Of a stretch of 12,839 bases of DNA, positions 7,203 through 12,839 are shown piece by piece. The DNA lies in NCBI GenBank assembly GCA_025350345.1, contig JANXYA010000136.1:1-12839 (forward strand). The letters are read 5' to 3'. Below the pieces are notes generated by a model. That model worked only from the letters and a program-made list of their open reading frames with translations. It did not search any database and was not told where the DNA came from. The translations under genes were made by a program, and so were the position numbers. Source of the DNA: Gammaproteobacteria bacterium (GTDB taxonomy: Bacteria; Pseudomonadota; Gammaproteobacteria; Steroidobacterales; Steroidobacteraceae). Each line of letters starts with the position of its first letter. Within the stretch, counting starts at the first letter, position 1.

Positions 7203-8546
7203 CTAGCGCAGGCCGAGGCGCCGTTCCAGGTAGTGGATATCCAGTGCCCCGGCGTGAAAGGCCGAGTGCGCCAGGATCTCCTGGTGCAGCGCGGTGTTGG
7301 TCTTGATGCCCTCGACCACGAGTTCGGCGAGCGCGTTGCGCATGCGGGCGATCGCCGTCTCGCGCGTATCACCGTGCGTGATGAGCTTGCCGATCATGGA
7401 ATCGTAGTAAGGCGGGACGTTGTAGCCGGAATACACGTGGCTGTCGACGCGCACCCCAGGGCCGCCGGGCGGGTGCCACAGCTTGATCGGTCCGGGCGAG
7501 AGCATGAAGCTGCGCGGATCCTCGGCATTGATGCGGCACTCGAGCGCGTGACCGCGGATCTCGACGTCGTCCTGCTTGAACGGCAGCTTCTCCCCAGCGG
7601 CGATCTGCAGCTGCGTCTTGACAATATCGATGCCGGTGACCATCTCGGTGACCGGGTGCTCGACCTGGATGCGCGTGTTCATCTCGATGAAATAGAACTC
7701 GCCGTCCTGGTAGAGGAACTCGAGCGTGCCCGCGCCGCGGTATTTCACCGCCTTGCAGGCGTCCACGCAGCGCTCGCCCATCCTGGTGCGCTGCTTGGCG
7801 CTGATGCCCGGCGCCGGCGCCTCCTCCATGACCTTCTGGTGGCGCCGCTGCATGGAGCAGTCGCGCTCGCCCAGGCTCACGACATTGCCGAAATTGTCGC
7901 CGATCACCTGGAACTCGATATGGCGCGGCCGCTCGAGGAATTTTTCCATGTAGATCTGATCGTTCCCGAAGGCGGCCGCGGCTTCCGAGCGGGTGACTGC
8001 GATCGAACTGAGGAGCGCGCCTTCGGCGTGCACCACGCGCATGCCGCGTCCGCCACCGCCGCCCGAGGCCTTGATGATCACCGGGTAGCCGATCTCCCGC
8101 GCCATGCGCAGGTTCTCACCGGAATTCTCGCCCAGCGCACCGCTGGAACCCGGGACGCAGGGGACCCCGGCCTTGCTCATCAGGGCGATGGCCGAGACCT
8201 TGTCGCCCATCAGGCGAATGGTCTCCGCCTTCGGTCCGATCCAGGTGAACCCGCTCTTTTCCACGCGCTCGGCAAAATCGGCGCTCTCGGAGAGAAACCC
8301 GTAGCCCGGGTGGATGGCGACCGAGTCGGTGACCTCCGCGGCGCTGATGATCGCGGGCATGTTCAGGTAGCTGTCACGGCTCGCCGGCGGGCCGATGCAC
8401 ACCGATTCGTCGGCCAGCAGGACATGCTTGAGGCTGGAATCCGCGGTCGAATGGACGGCCACCGTCTTGATGCCCATCTCCCGGCAGGCCCGCAGGATCC
8501 GCAGCGCGATTTCGCCTCGATTGGCAATGACGATCTTGTCCAGCAT
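7203..8546 (-). CDS. accC: acetyl-CoA carboxylase, biotin carboxylase subunit
   Basis: AccC carboxylates the biotin on AccB with bicarbonate and ATP, the first half-reaction of malonyl-CoA formation for fatty acid synthesis. It is cytoplasmic. The 447-residue length is normal for bacterial AccC. The N-terminal Rossmann-like domain begins MLDKIVIANRGEIALRI. The ATP-grasp domain has the glycine loop ASGGGGGRGMR (160-170). Residues expected at the E. coli positions are all present: Lys116, Lys159, His209, Lys238, Glu276, Glu288, Asn290, Arg292, Glu296 and Arg338. The segment EMNTRIQVEHPVTE (288-301) is the carboxylase signature. The start codon follows the accB stop by 5 nt, so the two subunits are made from one message. 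There is no evident Shine-Dalgarno sequence. I see no defect. Confidence 0.98.
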   Translation of the reverse strand: MLDKIVIANRGEIALRILRACREMGIKTVAVHSTADSSLKHVLLADESVCIGPPASRDSYLNMPAIISAAEVTDSVAIHPGYGFLSESADFAERVEKSGFTWIGPKAETIRLMGDKVSAIALMSKAGVPCVPGSSGALGENSGENLRMAREIGYPVIIKASGGGGGRGMRVVHAEGALLSSIAVTRSEAAAAFGNDQIYMEKFLERPRHIEFQVIGDNFGNVVSLGERDCSMQRRHQKVMEEAPAPGISAKQRTRMGERCVDACKAVKYRGAGTLEFLYQDGEFYFIEMNTRIQVEHPVTEMVTGIDIVKTQLQIAAGEKLPFKQDDVEIRGHALECRINAEDPRSFMLSPGPIKLWHPPGGPGVRVDSHVYSGYNVPPYYDSMIGKLITHGDTRETAIARMRNALAELVVEGIKTNTALHQEILAHSAFHAGALDIHYLERRLGLR

Positions 8547-8551
8547 GAGGC

Positions 8552-9049
8552 TTATTCGAGGATGAACAGGGGCTGGCCGAACTCGACCGGTTCGCCGTTA
8601 TTGATCAGCACCGCGCGCACCCGGCCCGCGATCTCCGATTCGATCTGGTTCATCATCTTCATGGCTTCGATGACGCACAGCACCTGGCCGGCCTGGATCT
8701 CATCGCCGATCTCGACGAAGGGCTTAGCGCCCGGCGCCGGAGCGTTGAAGTACGTGCCGACCATGGGGGCCGTGACCACGTGCTCGCCCTCACCGGCGAT
8801 GGGGGTCCCCGGCGCTTCCTCGGCCGGCGGGCTGGGGCTCACCGACGCCCGGGTGGCGCTGGCCGCAGGCTTGCGGGCAGCCGCCGCCGGCGAGTGGGTC
8901 ACCACCGCTGCGGCAGGTGGATGGGCGTGGGAGCCGGCCGGGGACTGGCGCGCAATGCGCACCGATTCCTCGCCCTCCTTGATCTCGATCTCAGCGACGC
9001 CCGATGCCTCGAGCAACTCGATCAATTTCTTTATCTTTCTGATATCCAT
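8552..9049 (-). CDS. accB: biotin carboxyl carrier protein of acetyl-CoA carboxylase
   Basis: AccB carries biotin between AccC and the carboxyltransferase. The protein is 165 residues. It has a charged N-terminal helix (1-35, MDIRKIKKLIELLEASG), an Ala/Pro-rich flexible linker (about 36-85) and a biotinyl/lipoyl domain (about 90-165). The biotinylation motif EAMKM (128-132) identifies Lys131 as the modified residue. The preceding loop APMVGTYFNAPAPGAKPFVE contains the 'thumb' region seen in bacterial BCCPs. The ATG is at 9049, with only a weak purine-rich stretch (GGTAAAGA) before it. It is the first gene after the 158-nt gap following tlpA, so an accBC promoter may lie in that gap. In many related bacteria aroQ sits directly upstream; here it does not. 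Confidence 0.97.
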   Translation of the reverse strand: MDIRKIKKLIELLEASGVAEIEIKEGEESVRIARQSPAGSHAHPPAAAVVTHSPAAAARKPAASATRASVSPSPPAEEAPGTPIAGEGEHVVTAPMVGTYFNAPAPGAKPFVEIGDEIQAGQVLCVIEAMKMMNQIESEIAGRVRAVLINNGEPVEFGQPLFILE

Positions 9050-9207
9050 TGATCTTTACCGTAGGTCCTGAGGGGGCCCCGGTCTTGTTGTTAAACTGCG
9101 GCGAATTTAGCCCAAAAGGGCAGAGATTGATACTCAATGTCGGCGACTTTGCTGCGATCTGCGCCGATTTGGAGGGAGTCTATTGATCCGCCCAGGATAC
9201 AAATAGA
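9050..9207 (-). other. 158-nt intergenic region upstream of accB, no gene
   Basis: This is the longest gene-free gap in the window. It is visibly richer in A and T than the flanks and is the natural place for an accBC promoter. I could not find a -35/-10 pair with good matches and spacing. It contains a stem-loop next to the tlpA stop and a small palindrome GCCC-AAAA-GGGC at 9110-9121. It is far too short to hold aroQ (about 440 bp), and no AroQ-like peptide such as an N-terminal LHGPNLN is visible. Confidence 0.6.
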
Positions 9208-9209
9208 CT
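9177..9209 (-). repeat. stem-loop overlapping the tlpA stop codon
   Basis: A perfect 8-bp inverted repeat (AGTCTATT at 9177-9184, AATAGACT at 9202-9209) encloses a second, 4-bp stem (ATCC at 9186-9189, GGAT at 9195-9198) with a GCCCA loop. The outer arm begins inside the TAG stop of the TlpA-like gene. No T-run follows on either strand, so it is not a canonical Rho-independent terminator. It could block exonucleases and stabilise the dsbD-tlpA message, or contribute to partial termination before accB. The structure is visible; the function is inference. Confidence 0.45.
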
Positions 9210-9924
9210 ATGAATTCTGGGATTGTTTCGCACGCGCAATCGAGTACTGCCTGAGGGCGACCTCGATCGCGGCACGGGCCTCCGGCAGGGTGGTCCTGCC
9301 CTGCTGGAGCGAGCGCATCTGCCCCAGGATTGCATCGGCTTCCTCACGGTGCAGTTCGCCCACCTTGACGGCAATGATCCGGTCCTGGCTGTCGGCGAAG
9401 ACCGAGAAGGGCAAAGCCATCCCCATGCCGAACTTCTGGGCCGCGTCGTACCCGTCCTCCTCGCCGACCAGGAGCGCGTAGTCCAGGGGCGTGACTTTGA
9501 GGAACTGCCGCACGGCATCGCGGAAGTCGATGGCGATGCCGACCACCTGGAGGTGATCGCCCTGGTAGCGGCGCTGCAGCGCGTTGAGCAGCGGGATCTC
9601 GCGCCGGCAGGGTTCACACCAGGTGGCCCAGAAATTGTACAGGTGCGGCCGCGATGAGCCGTCACGCAGCGCGTGGACCTTGCCCGCCAGGTCCGCGAGC
9701 TTGAGGTCGGGCACGTCCGGCGGGATCTTCCCCGGCAGCTCCGCTGCTGCCGGCGATGGCGCCTCCGCCGGCAGGGGCGCTGCCGCCGTGGGTGCCGTCG
9801 GAGGGGACGTGGGCGCCAGGTTCGCCACGGCCGGGGCGTGCCTCGGGTAATACCGGTAGGCGAGGAACCCGGCGGCGATGCCGATGAGCGCGGCGGCCAG
9901 CAGCAGCGGAGCGGGGGTCTTCAT
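9208..9924 (-). CDS. membrane-anchored TlpA/ResA-like thioredoxin-fold thiol-disulfide protein
   Basis: This 238-residue protein has an uncleaved-looking N-terminal hydrophobic segment (about 5-23) followed by Tyr-Arg-Tyr-Tyr. A Pro/Ala tether follows (about 28-70), then a thioredoxin-fold domain (about 71-205) with the redox motif WCEPC (102-106, Cys103 and Cys106) in the context YNFWATWCEPCRREIP. The likely cis-proline is Pro172 (ALPFSVF). About 30 charged residues extend past the fold. The TlpA/ResA family reduces disulfides outside the cytoplasmic membrane, for example in cytochrome c or copper-site maturation, and usually takes electrons from DsbD or CcdA. Here the ATG overlaps the dsbD stop (ATGA), so DsbD is its probable electron donor. 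The target is unknown. A family name is safer than a gene symbol. Confidence 0.9.
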   Translation of the reverse strand: MKTPAPLLLAAALIGIAAGFLAYRYYPRHAPAVANLAPTSPPTAPTAAAPLPAEAPSPAAAELPGKIPPDVPDLKLADLAGKVHALRDGSSRPHLYNFWATWCEPCRREIPLLNALQRRYQGDHLQVVGIAIDFRDAVRQFLKVTPLDYALLVGEEDGYDAAQKFGMGMALPFSVFADSQDRIIAVKVGELHREEADAILGQMRSLQQGRTTLPEARAAIEVALRQYSIARAKQSQNS

Positions 9925-11798
9925 GGATTCTGGTTCGCCGGCGTTGCGACCCGCGCGAGCACCTGGGCAAAGGCTGCTGCCTTCATATAGCCGACCACGC
10001 GGTAATTGCCCCTCTCCTGGCCGTCGGCACCGTAGAAGGCAATGGTCGGCGGCCCAAAGATGCCGAAGCGCTTGAGCAGCGCGCGGTCGTTCTCATCGTT
10101 GGCCGTGACATCGGCGCGCAGCAGCGTCATGTGCGCCATGGCCGCGCGCACCTGCGGGTCGCTGAAGGTGTCGCGCTCCATCTCCTTGCACGACACGCAC
10201 CAGTCGGCATAGAAATCGAGCATCACGGGGCGGCCCGCTGCCGCCGCGGCGACCACGGCGCGGTCGAGCTCGGCCACGCTCGCCACGGGGGCGAAGGGCA
10301 GTTCCGCGCTCGCCGCGGTGGCCGTGGCCAGCGGGTGCAGAGGATCGGTGCCGCCGCGAGCGCTGCCGAGCCCCAGCATCAGCGCATACACGCCCGCCGC
10401 CAGCGCAGTGGCGCGCCCGAGCAGGCGCAGGGCCCCGCGGCCGCGTTGCCGCCACAGCACCACCGCGACCGCGATCGCCGGAATCGCATACAGGAGCAGC
10501 GCGATCCGGTCGGTAACCAGGCGGGAGAGCATCCACGCCGCCACGCCGAGCATCATGGCGCCAAACAGCTGCTTGACCGTGTCCATCCATGCCCCCGCCT
10601 TCGGCAGCAGCCGGCCGGCCGAGGTGCCGATCACCAGCAGCGGAGCGCCCATCCCCAGGCTCATCGCGAACAGGGCCAGGGCGCCACGGTACACATCTCC
10701 TCCCTGGCTGATGACCAGCAGCGCACCCACCAGGGCGGGCGCCACGCAGGCGGTCACCACGAGGGCCGAGAGGGCGCCCATGATCGCCACGCCGCCGAAG
10801 GTGCCGGCGCGCTGCCGGTTGCTGCTCGCGGTCAGCCGCGTCTGGATCGCCGCTGGCATCTGCAGCGTGTAGAGCCCGAACATCGACAGGGCCAGCACGA
10901 TGAACAGCGCCGCGAACAGGATGACGATCCAGGGCTGCTGGAACACCGCCTGCACCTGCTGCCCGGCCGCGGCAAAGGCCGCGCCGGCAAGCGTGTAGGT
11001 GACCGCCATGCCCAGCACATAGGTGAGGGAAAGCAGGAAAGCGCGCATCGTGGTGACGTCGCTCCCCTGGCCGGCGATGAGCCCCGAGAGGATTGGCACC
11101 ATCGGCAGCACGCAGGGCGTGAACGCCAGCAGGAGCCCCAGCCCGAAGAAGGTGGCGATGATCGCGGCGAGGTGCCCGTGGCGGATCAGCTGCGCCAATC
11201 GGTCCTGTTCCGAGACGAAGGGCTGCCCGGCGGCGGAGCCACCGCCGCTGAGGCCGTTCCCGCCCGCGCCAGCGCCACTGGCGAGCGCGGCCACGCTTCC
11301 CAGATCGAGCTTGAACTGGCGCGTGATCGGCGGATAGCACAGGCCTGCTTCCGCACAGCCCTGGTAGGTCACCGCCAGGTCGAGCTGCTGGCCGGCATTG
11401 GTTGCGCGCAGCACGCCGAGGTGGGCGATCAGCTCCATGTGATACACGACCTGCTTGCCGAAGTACTCATCGCTCTTGGTGTCGCCCTCAGGCAGCTCGG
11501 GGGCAGCGAGGCTCATGCCAGGGCTGGTGGTCGCAAATTTCAGGCGCGAGCGGTACAGGTAATACCCGGGCGCAATGGCCCAGCTCAAGCGCACCCGGTC
11601 GGGCGATTCCACGCGCGCCGCGACACGGAAGGCGACCTCGGGTGGCAGGAAGTCCTGGGCGCCGCTCGCCCCCGGGAGGAGCGTCGTGGGGCCATTGTCC
11701 GCCGCCCGGGTCGCCTGGGCGCCTGCGCCCAGCAGCAGCAGGGCAGCGAAGGGCGCCAGCCACCACTTGGGTCTCGCGAGCGGGGAGTTCGGCATCAT
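9921..11798 (-). CDS. dsbD: protein-disulfide reductase DsbD (DipZ), full three-domain form
   Basis: DsbD moves electrons from cytoplasmic thioredoxin across the inner membrane to periplasmic thiol proteins. The 625-residue protein has a signal peptide (about 1-33), then the periplasmic alpha domain with Cys148 and Cys154 in YQGCAEAGLCYPP. A Gly/Ser-rich linker follows (about 173-192). The membrane beta domain (about 208-478, roughly eight helices) has Cys229 in FTPCVLPM and Cys351 in VTACVAPALVG. The C-terminal thioredoxin-like gamma domain has WCVSC (533-537, Cys534 and Cys537). All six cysteines of the relay are present. Two adjacent ATG codons open the gene, with GGAAA just upstream; the second ATG has the better spacing. 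The gene is first after a 118-nt gap with a candidate promoter and overlaps the TlpA-like gene by ATGA. Confidence 0.97.
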   Translation of the reverse strand: MMPNSPLARPKWWLAPFAALLLLGAGAQATRAADNGPTTLLPGASGAQDFLPPEVAFRVAARVESPDRVRLSWAIAPGYYLYRSRLKFATTSPGMSLAAPELPEGDTKSDEYFGKQVVYHMELIAHLGVLRATNAGQQLDLAVTYQGCAEAGLCYPPITRQFKLDLGSVAALASGAGAGGNGLSGGGSAAGQPFVSEQDRLAQLIRHGHLAAIIATFFGLGLLLAFTPCVLPMVPILSGLIAGQGSDVTTMRAFLLSLTYVLGMAVTYTLAGAAFAAAGQQVQAVFQQPWIVILFAALFIVLALSMFGLYTLQMPAAIQTRLTASSNRQRAGTFGGVAIMGALSALVVTACVAPALVGALLVISQGGDVYRGALALFAMSLGMGAPLLVIGTSAGRLLPKAGAWMDTVKQLFGAMMLGVAAWMLSRLVTDRIALLLYAIPAIAVAVVLWRQRGRGALRLLGRATALAAGVYALMLGLGSARGGTDPLHPLATATAASAELPFAPVASVAELDRAVVAAAAAGRPVMLDFYADWCVSCKEMERDTFSDPQVRAAMAHMTLLRADVTANDENDRALLKRFGIFGPPTIAFYGADGQERGNYRVVGYMKAAAFAQVLARVATPANQNP

Positions 11799-11850
11799 TG
11801 AGTTTCCAGGATCAGCAGCTTATGTCGATTCAGCTGCCGGGACGGAAACC

Positions 11851-11879
11851 AGCATAGCCCGAACCGGCGCGAGCGTCAT
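11851..11879 (-). promoter_or_regulatory. candidate sigma-70-type promoter for dsbD
   Basis: On the minus strand, ATGACG (11879-11874, four of six matches to TTGACA) and TATGCT (11856-11851, four of six matches to TATAAT) are separated by exactly 17 bp. They lie about 55 bp before the dsbD ATG, in the 118-nt gap after the secreted-protein gene. This is a plausible but modest match and was not scored against background. Confidence 0.35.
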
Positions 11880-11890
11880 GTGTCGCCGGT
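11863..11890 (-). repeat. 7-bp inverted repeat overlapping the candidate dsbD -35 region
   Basis: ACCGGCG (11863-11869) and CGCCGGT (11884-11890) are perfect inverted repeats with a 14-nt spacer, within the gap between the secreted-protein gene and dsbD. The spacer contains the proposed -35 hexamer. It could be an operator, or the stem of a weak terminator for the upstream pair, though no T-run follows. GC-rich sequence makes chance matches common. Confidence 0.25.
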
Positions 11891-11916
11891 CGCGCAAATC
11901 ATTGGACTTCGCAGGA

Positions 11917-12516
11917 CTAATTCGGTTTCGCGGACGGGTCGATAATCGTGAAGGAACCGAGGGCGTCGGTGAAGCTGCCCACGTCGCGATCGAAGTAATA
12001 GAGCACCGGAGCGCGGTAGCCGATCAGGTAGAGCCCCCGCGGTGCCGAAGCCCCCACGATGATCTCGCGCACCCGCACCGCCCCCCGCTCCACGGGATGC
12101 CTGTATTCGAAGCTCAGGCGGAACCCGGGCCGGCCGGAAAGCACCGCCGGTTCATTGGACTGGATGGCAACGTTCTCCAGCCCGCGCTCCTTGGTCATGT
12201 CGGCGACCAGCAGCTCGGCGAGCTCCTGCGGCAGCATGTCGGGAGCGGAGTCCTTCTTCAGCGCCTTGAAGGCCTTCTTGTGCTCGCGAAAATTGACGTA
12301 GATGGTCTGCAGCGCCGGGCCGTCGCGGGTCGCGCCCGTCTCGTCGCTGAACCACAGGCGGGCGAACTTCCAGCCGGCGGGAAACTGCACGGCGTAGCCG
12401 CGGCCCGGATTGAGGTGCTCCTGATGTGCCACCGCGACCGTCCAGGCCATGGCCGCGGGCGCCAACGCCAGCAGGGCTGTGACGGTGAGAAGGGAAACCG
12501 CTCGCGTGTGTCTCAT
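11917..12516 (-). CDS. secreted/periplasmic protein of unknown function (possible PsbP/Mog1-like fold)
   Basis: This 199-residue protein has a clear Sec signal peptide: basic start MRHTR, hydrophobic stretch to about 20, and a probable cut after Ala-Met-Ala (24). There is no lipobox and no cysteine in the whole protein, so it is probably a soluble periplasmic protein and not a redox partner of the neighbouring DsbD. The mature part has YAVQFPAGWKF (41-51), a basic stretch REHKKAFKALKK (77-88), and a C-terminal YYFDRDVGSFTDALGSFTI (173-191). The pattern 'Y.v.FP.GW' early and 'F...l.SF.i' at the end resembles small PsbP/Mog1-type proteins; that is a guess from two motifs. It has the best ribosome-binding site in the window, and its ATG overlaps the stop of the TPR gene, so the two are co-translated. 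I do not recognise the gene. Confidence 0.8.
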   Translation of the reverse strand: MRHTRAVSLLTVTALLALAPAAMAWTVAVAHQEHLNPGRGYAVQFPAGWKFARLWFSDETGATRDGPALQTIYVNFREHKKAFKALKKDSAPDMLPQELAELLVADMTKERGLENVAIQSNEPAVLSGRPGFRLSFEYRHPVERGAVRVREIIVGASAPRGLYLIGYRAPVLYYFDRDVGSFTDALGSFTIIDPSAKPN

Positions 12517-12839
12517 TGCGCCTCCTGCTCGAGGGTCGTGATGTACTGCCGTGCGTAACTGCTGCGCGTCACATCGGGCTCCAGCTTCACGTACTGGCGC
12601 AGCATCGCGAGCGCTTCACTCTTGTGGCCGTCACGCATGAAGTGCACGCCGAGCGCCTGGTAGGCGTTCGGATCCTCCGGCGCCGTCTTGAGGGTGGTCT
12701 CGTACTCCGTGATCGCGCGATCTGCATCGCCGGGCTTGCCGCGCAGCCGCAGGCCCTCGGCCAGGTAGAAACGCGCGCGCGGCGGCAGCGTATCGAGCAA
12801 TTTTTCATCATCGAGCAGGAACACCAGCAGGTCGGCGTC
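12513..12839 (-). CDS. TPR-repeat protein, C-terminal fragment (begins outside the window)
   Basis: The last 108 residues of a gene enter the window at 12839. Two TPR-like helical pairs are visible: fragment residues about 21-54 (ARFYLAEGLRLRGKPGDADR, then AITEYETTLKTAP) and 57-90 (NAYQALGVHFMRDGHKSEAL, then AMLRQYVKLEP). A short tail, YARQYITTLEQ, follows. A GTG at 12824 could in theory start a short protein, but the frame is open to the window edge and has no ribosome site there, so I treat this as a partial gene. The ending resembles the TPR tails of M48-type metallopeptidases (BepA/YfgC-like) as I remember them, but no protease motif lies in the window, so this stays a possibility. Its stop codon overlaps the next gene's ATG. 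Confidence 0.8.
   Translation of the reverse strand, partial: DADLLVFLLDDEKLLDTLPPRARFYLAEGLRLRGKPGDADRAITEYETTLKTAPEDPNAYQALGVHFMRDGHKSEALAMLRQYVKLEPDVTRSSYARQYITTLEQEAQ
12521..12526 (-). promoter_or_regulatory. strong Shine-Dalgarno sequence for the secreted protein
   Basis: On the minus strand AGGAGG lies 4 nt before the ATG at 12516. It is the only perfect consensus ribosome-binding site I found before any start in this window. It supports that start and suggests the secreted protein is made in larger amounts than the TPR protein encoded just before it. Confidence 0.75.

Noticed and set aside
7196..7372. Upstream extension of prmA
   Set aside because: It lies wholly within accC, is Arg/Pro/Ser/Thr-rich, and would make PrmA about 60 residues longer than the family.
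7233..9071. Plus-strand open frame of about 612 codons opposite accC and accB
   Set aside because: The opposite strand encodes complete AccC and AccB with all catalytic residues; the plus-strand product has no recognisable motif.
9050..9207. Degraded aroQ pseudogene
   Set aside because: I translated the minus strand of the gap by eye and saw no AroQ-like peptide; the gap is also far shorter than the gene.
9137..9481. Plus-strand open frame of 114 codons starting in the tlpA-accB gap
   Set aside because: Most of it is antisense to the TlpA-like gene, no ribosome site precedes it, and no motif is visible.
10131..11801. Plus-strand open frame of about 556 codons opposite dsbD
   Set aside because: It is an antisense shadow of dsbD; the composition is Arg/Gln/His/Gly-rich and low in hydrophobic core residues.

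Overview
The window is high-GC DNA, apparently from the chromosome of a gammaproteobacterium. The strongest clue is dusB directly upstream of fis, a pairing characteristic of Gammaproteobacteria. The order dsbD - (tlpA) - accB - accC - prmA - zinc-ribbon/DUF3426 protein - dusB - fis - purH - purD matches what I know of pseudomonad- and xanthomonad-like genomes. I cannot name a genus. All fourteen genes I can support lie on the minus strand, so transcription runs from high to low coordinates.

Reading in the direction of transcription: (1) 12839-11917 holds the end of a TPR protein and a small secreted protein of unknown function, joined by a 4-nt ATGA overlap. (2) 11798-9208 holds dsbD and a membrane-tethered TlpA-type thioredoxin, again joined by ATGA; together they would carry reducing power to the periplasm. 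(3) After a 158-nt gap with a stem-loop at the tlpA stop codon, 9049-7203 holds accB and accC, the biotin carrier and biotin carboxylase of acetyl-CoA carboxylase. (4) 7195-4118 holds prmA (ribosomal protein L11 methyltransferase), a zinc-ribbon membrane protein with an extreme poly-glutamate stretch, and dusB (tRNA dihydrouridine synthase). (5) 4109-991 holds fis, purH and purD: a nucleoid regulator followed by the last two enzymes of IMP synthesis (purH) and an early enzyme of the same pathway (purD). (6) 1028-1 holds an alpha/beta hydrolase and the first 41 codons of a probable MFS transporter.

From accB to the MFS gene no gap exceeds 23 nt and several genes overlap, so most of this is probably one or a few long operons with translational coupling. 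Recognisable Shine-Dalgarno sequences are rare. The only non-coding stretches over 100 nt are 9050-9207 and 11799-11916, and there is no gene-free stretch over 300 nt. I see no tRNA, rRNA, insertion sequence, CRISPR array or phage gene.

This is essentially a conserved housekeeping locus. I found no convincing undescribed system. The points most worth checking are the uncharacterised zinc-ribbon/poly-Glu/DUF3426 membrane protein, the lack of aroQ at its usual place before accB, the shortened N-terminus of Fis, the unknown secreted protein beside dsbD, and the shortage of Shine-Dalgarno sequences.
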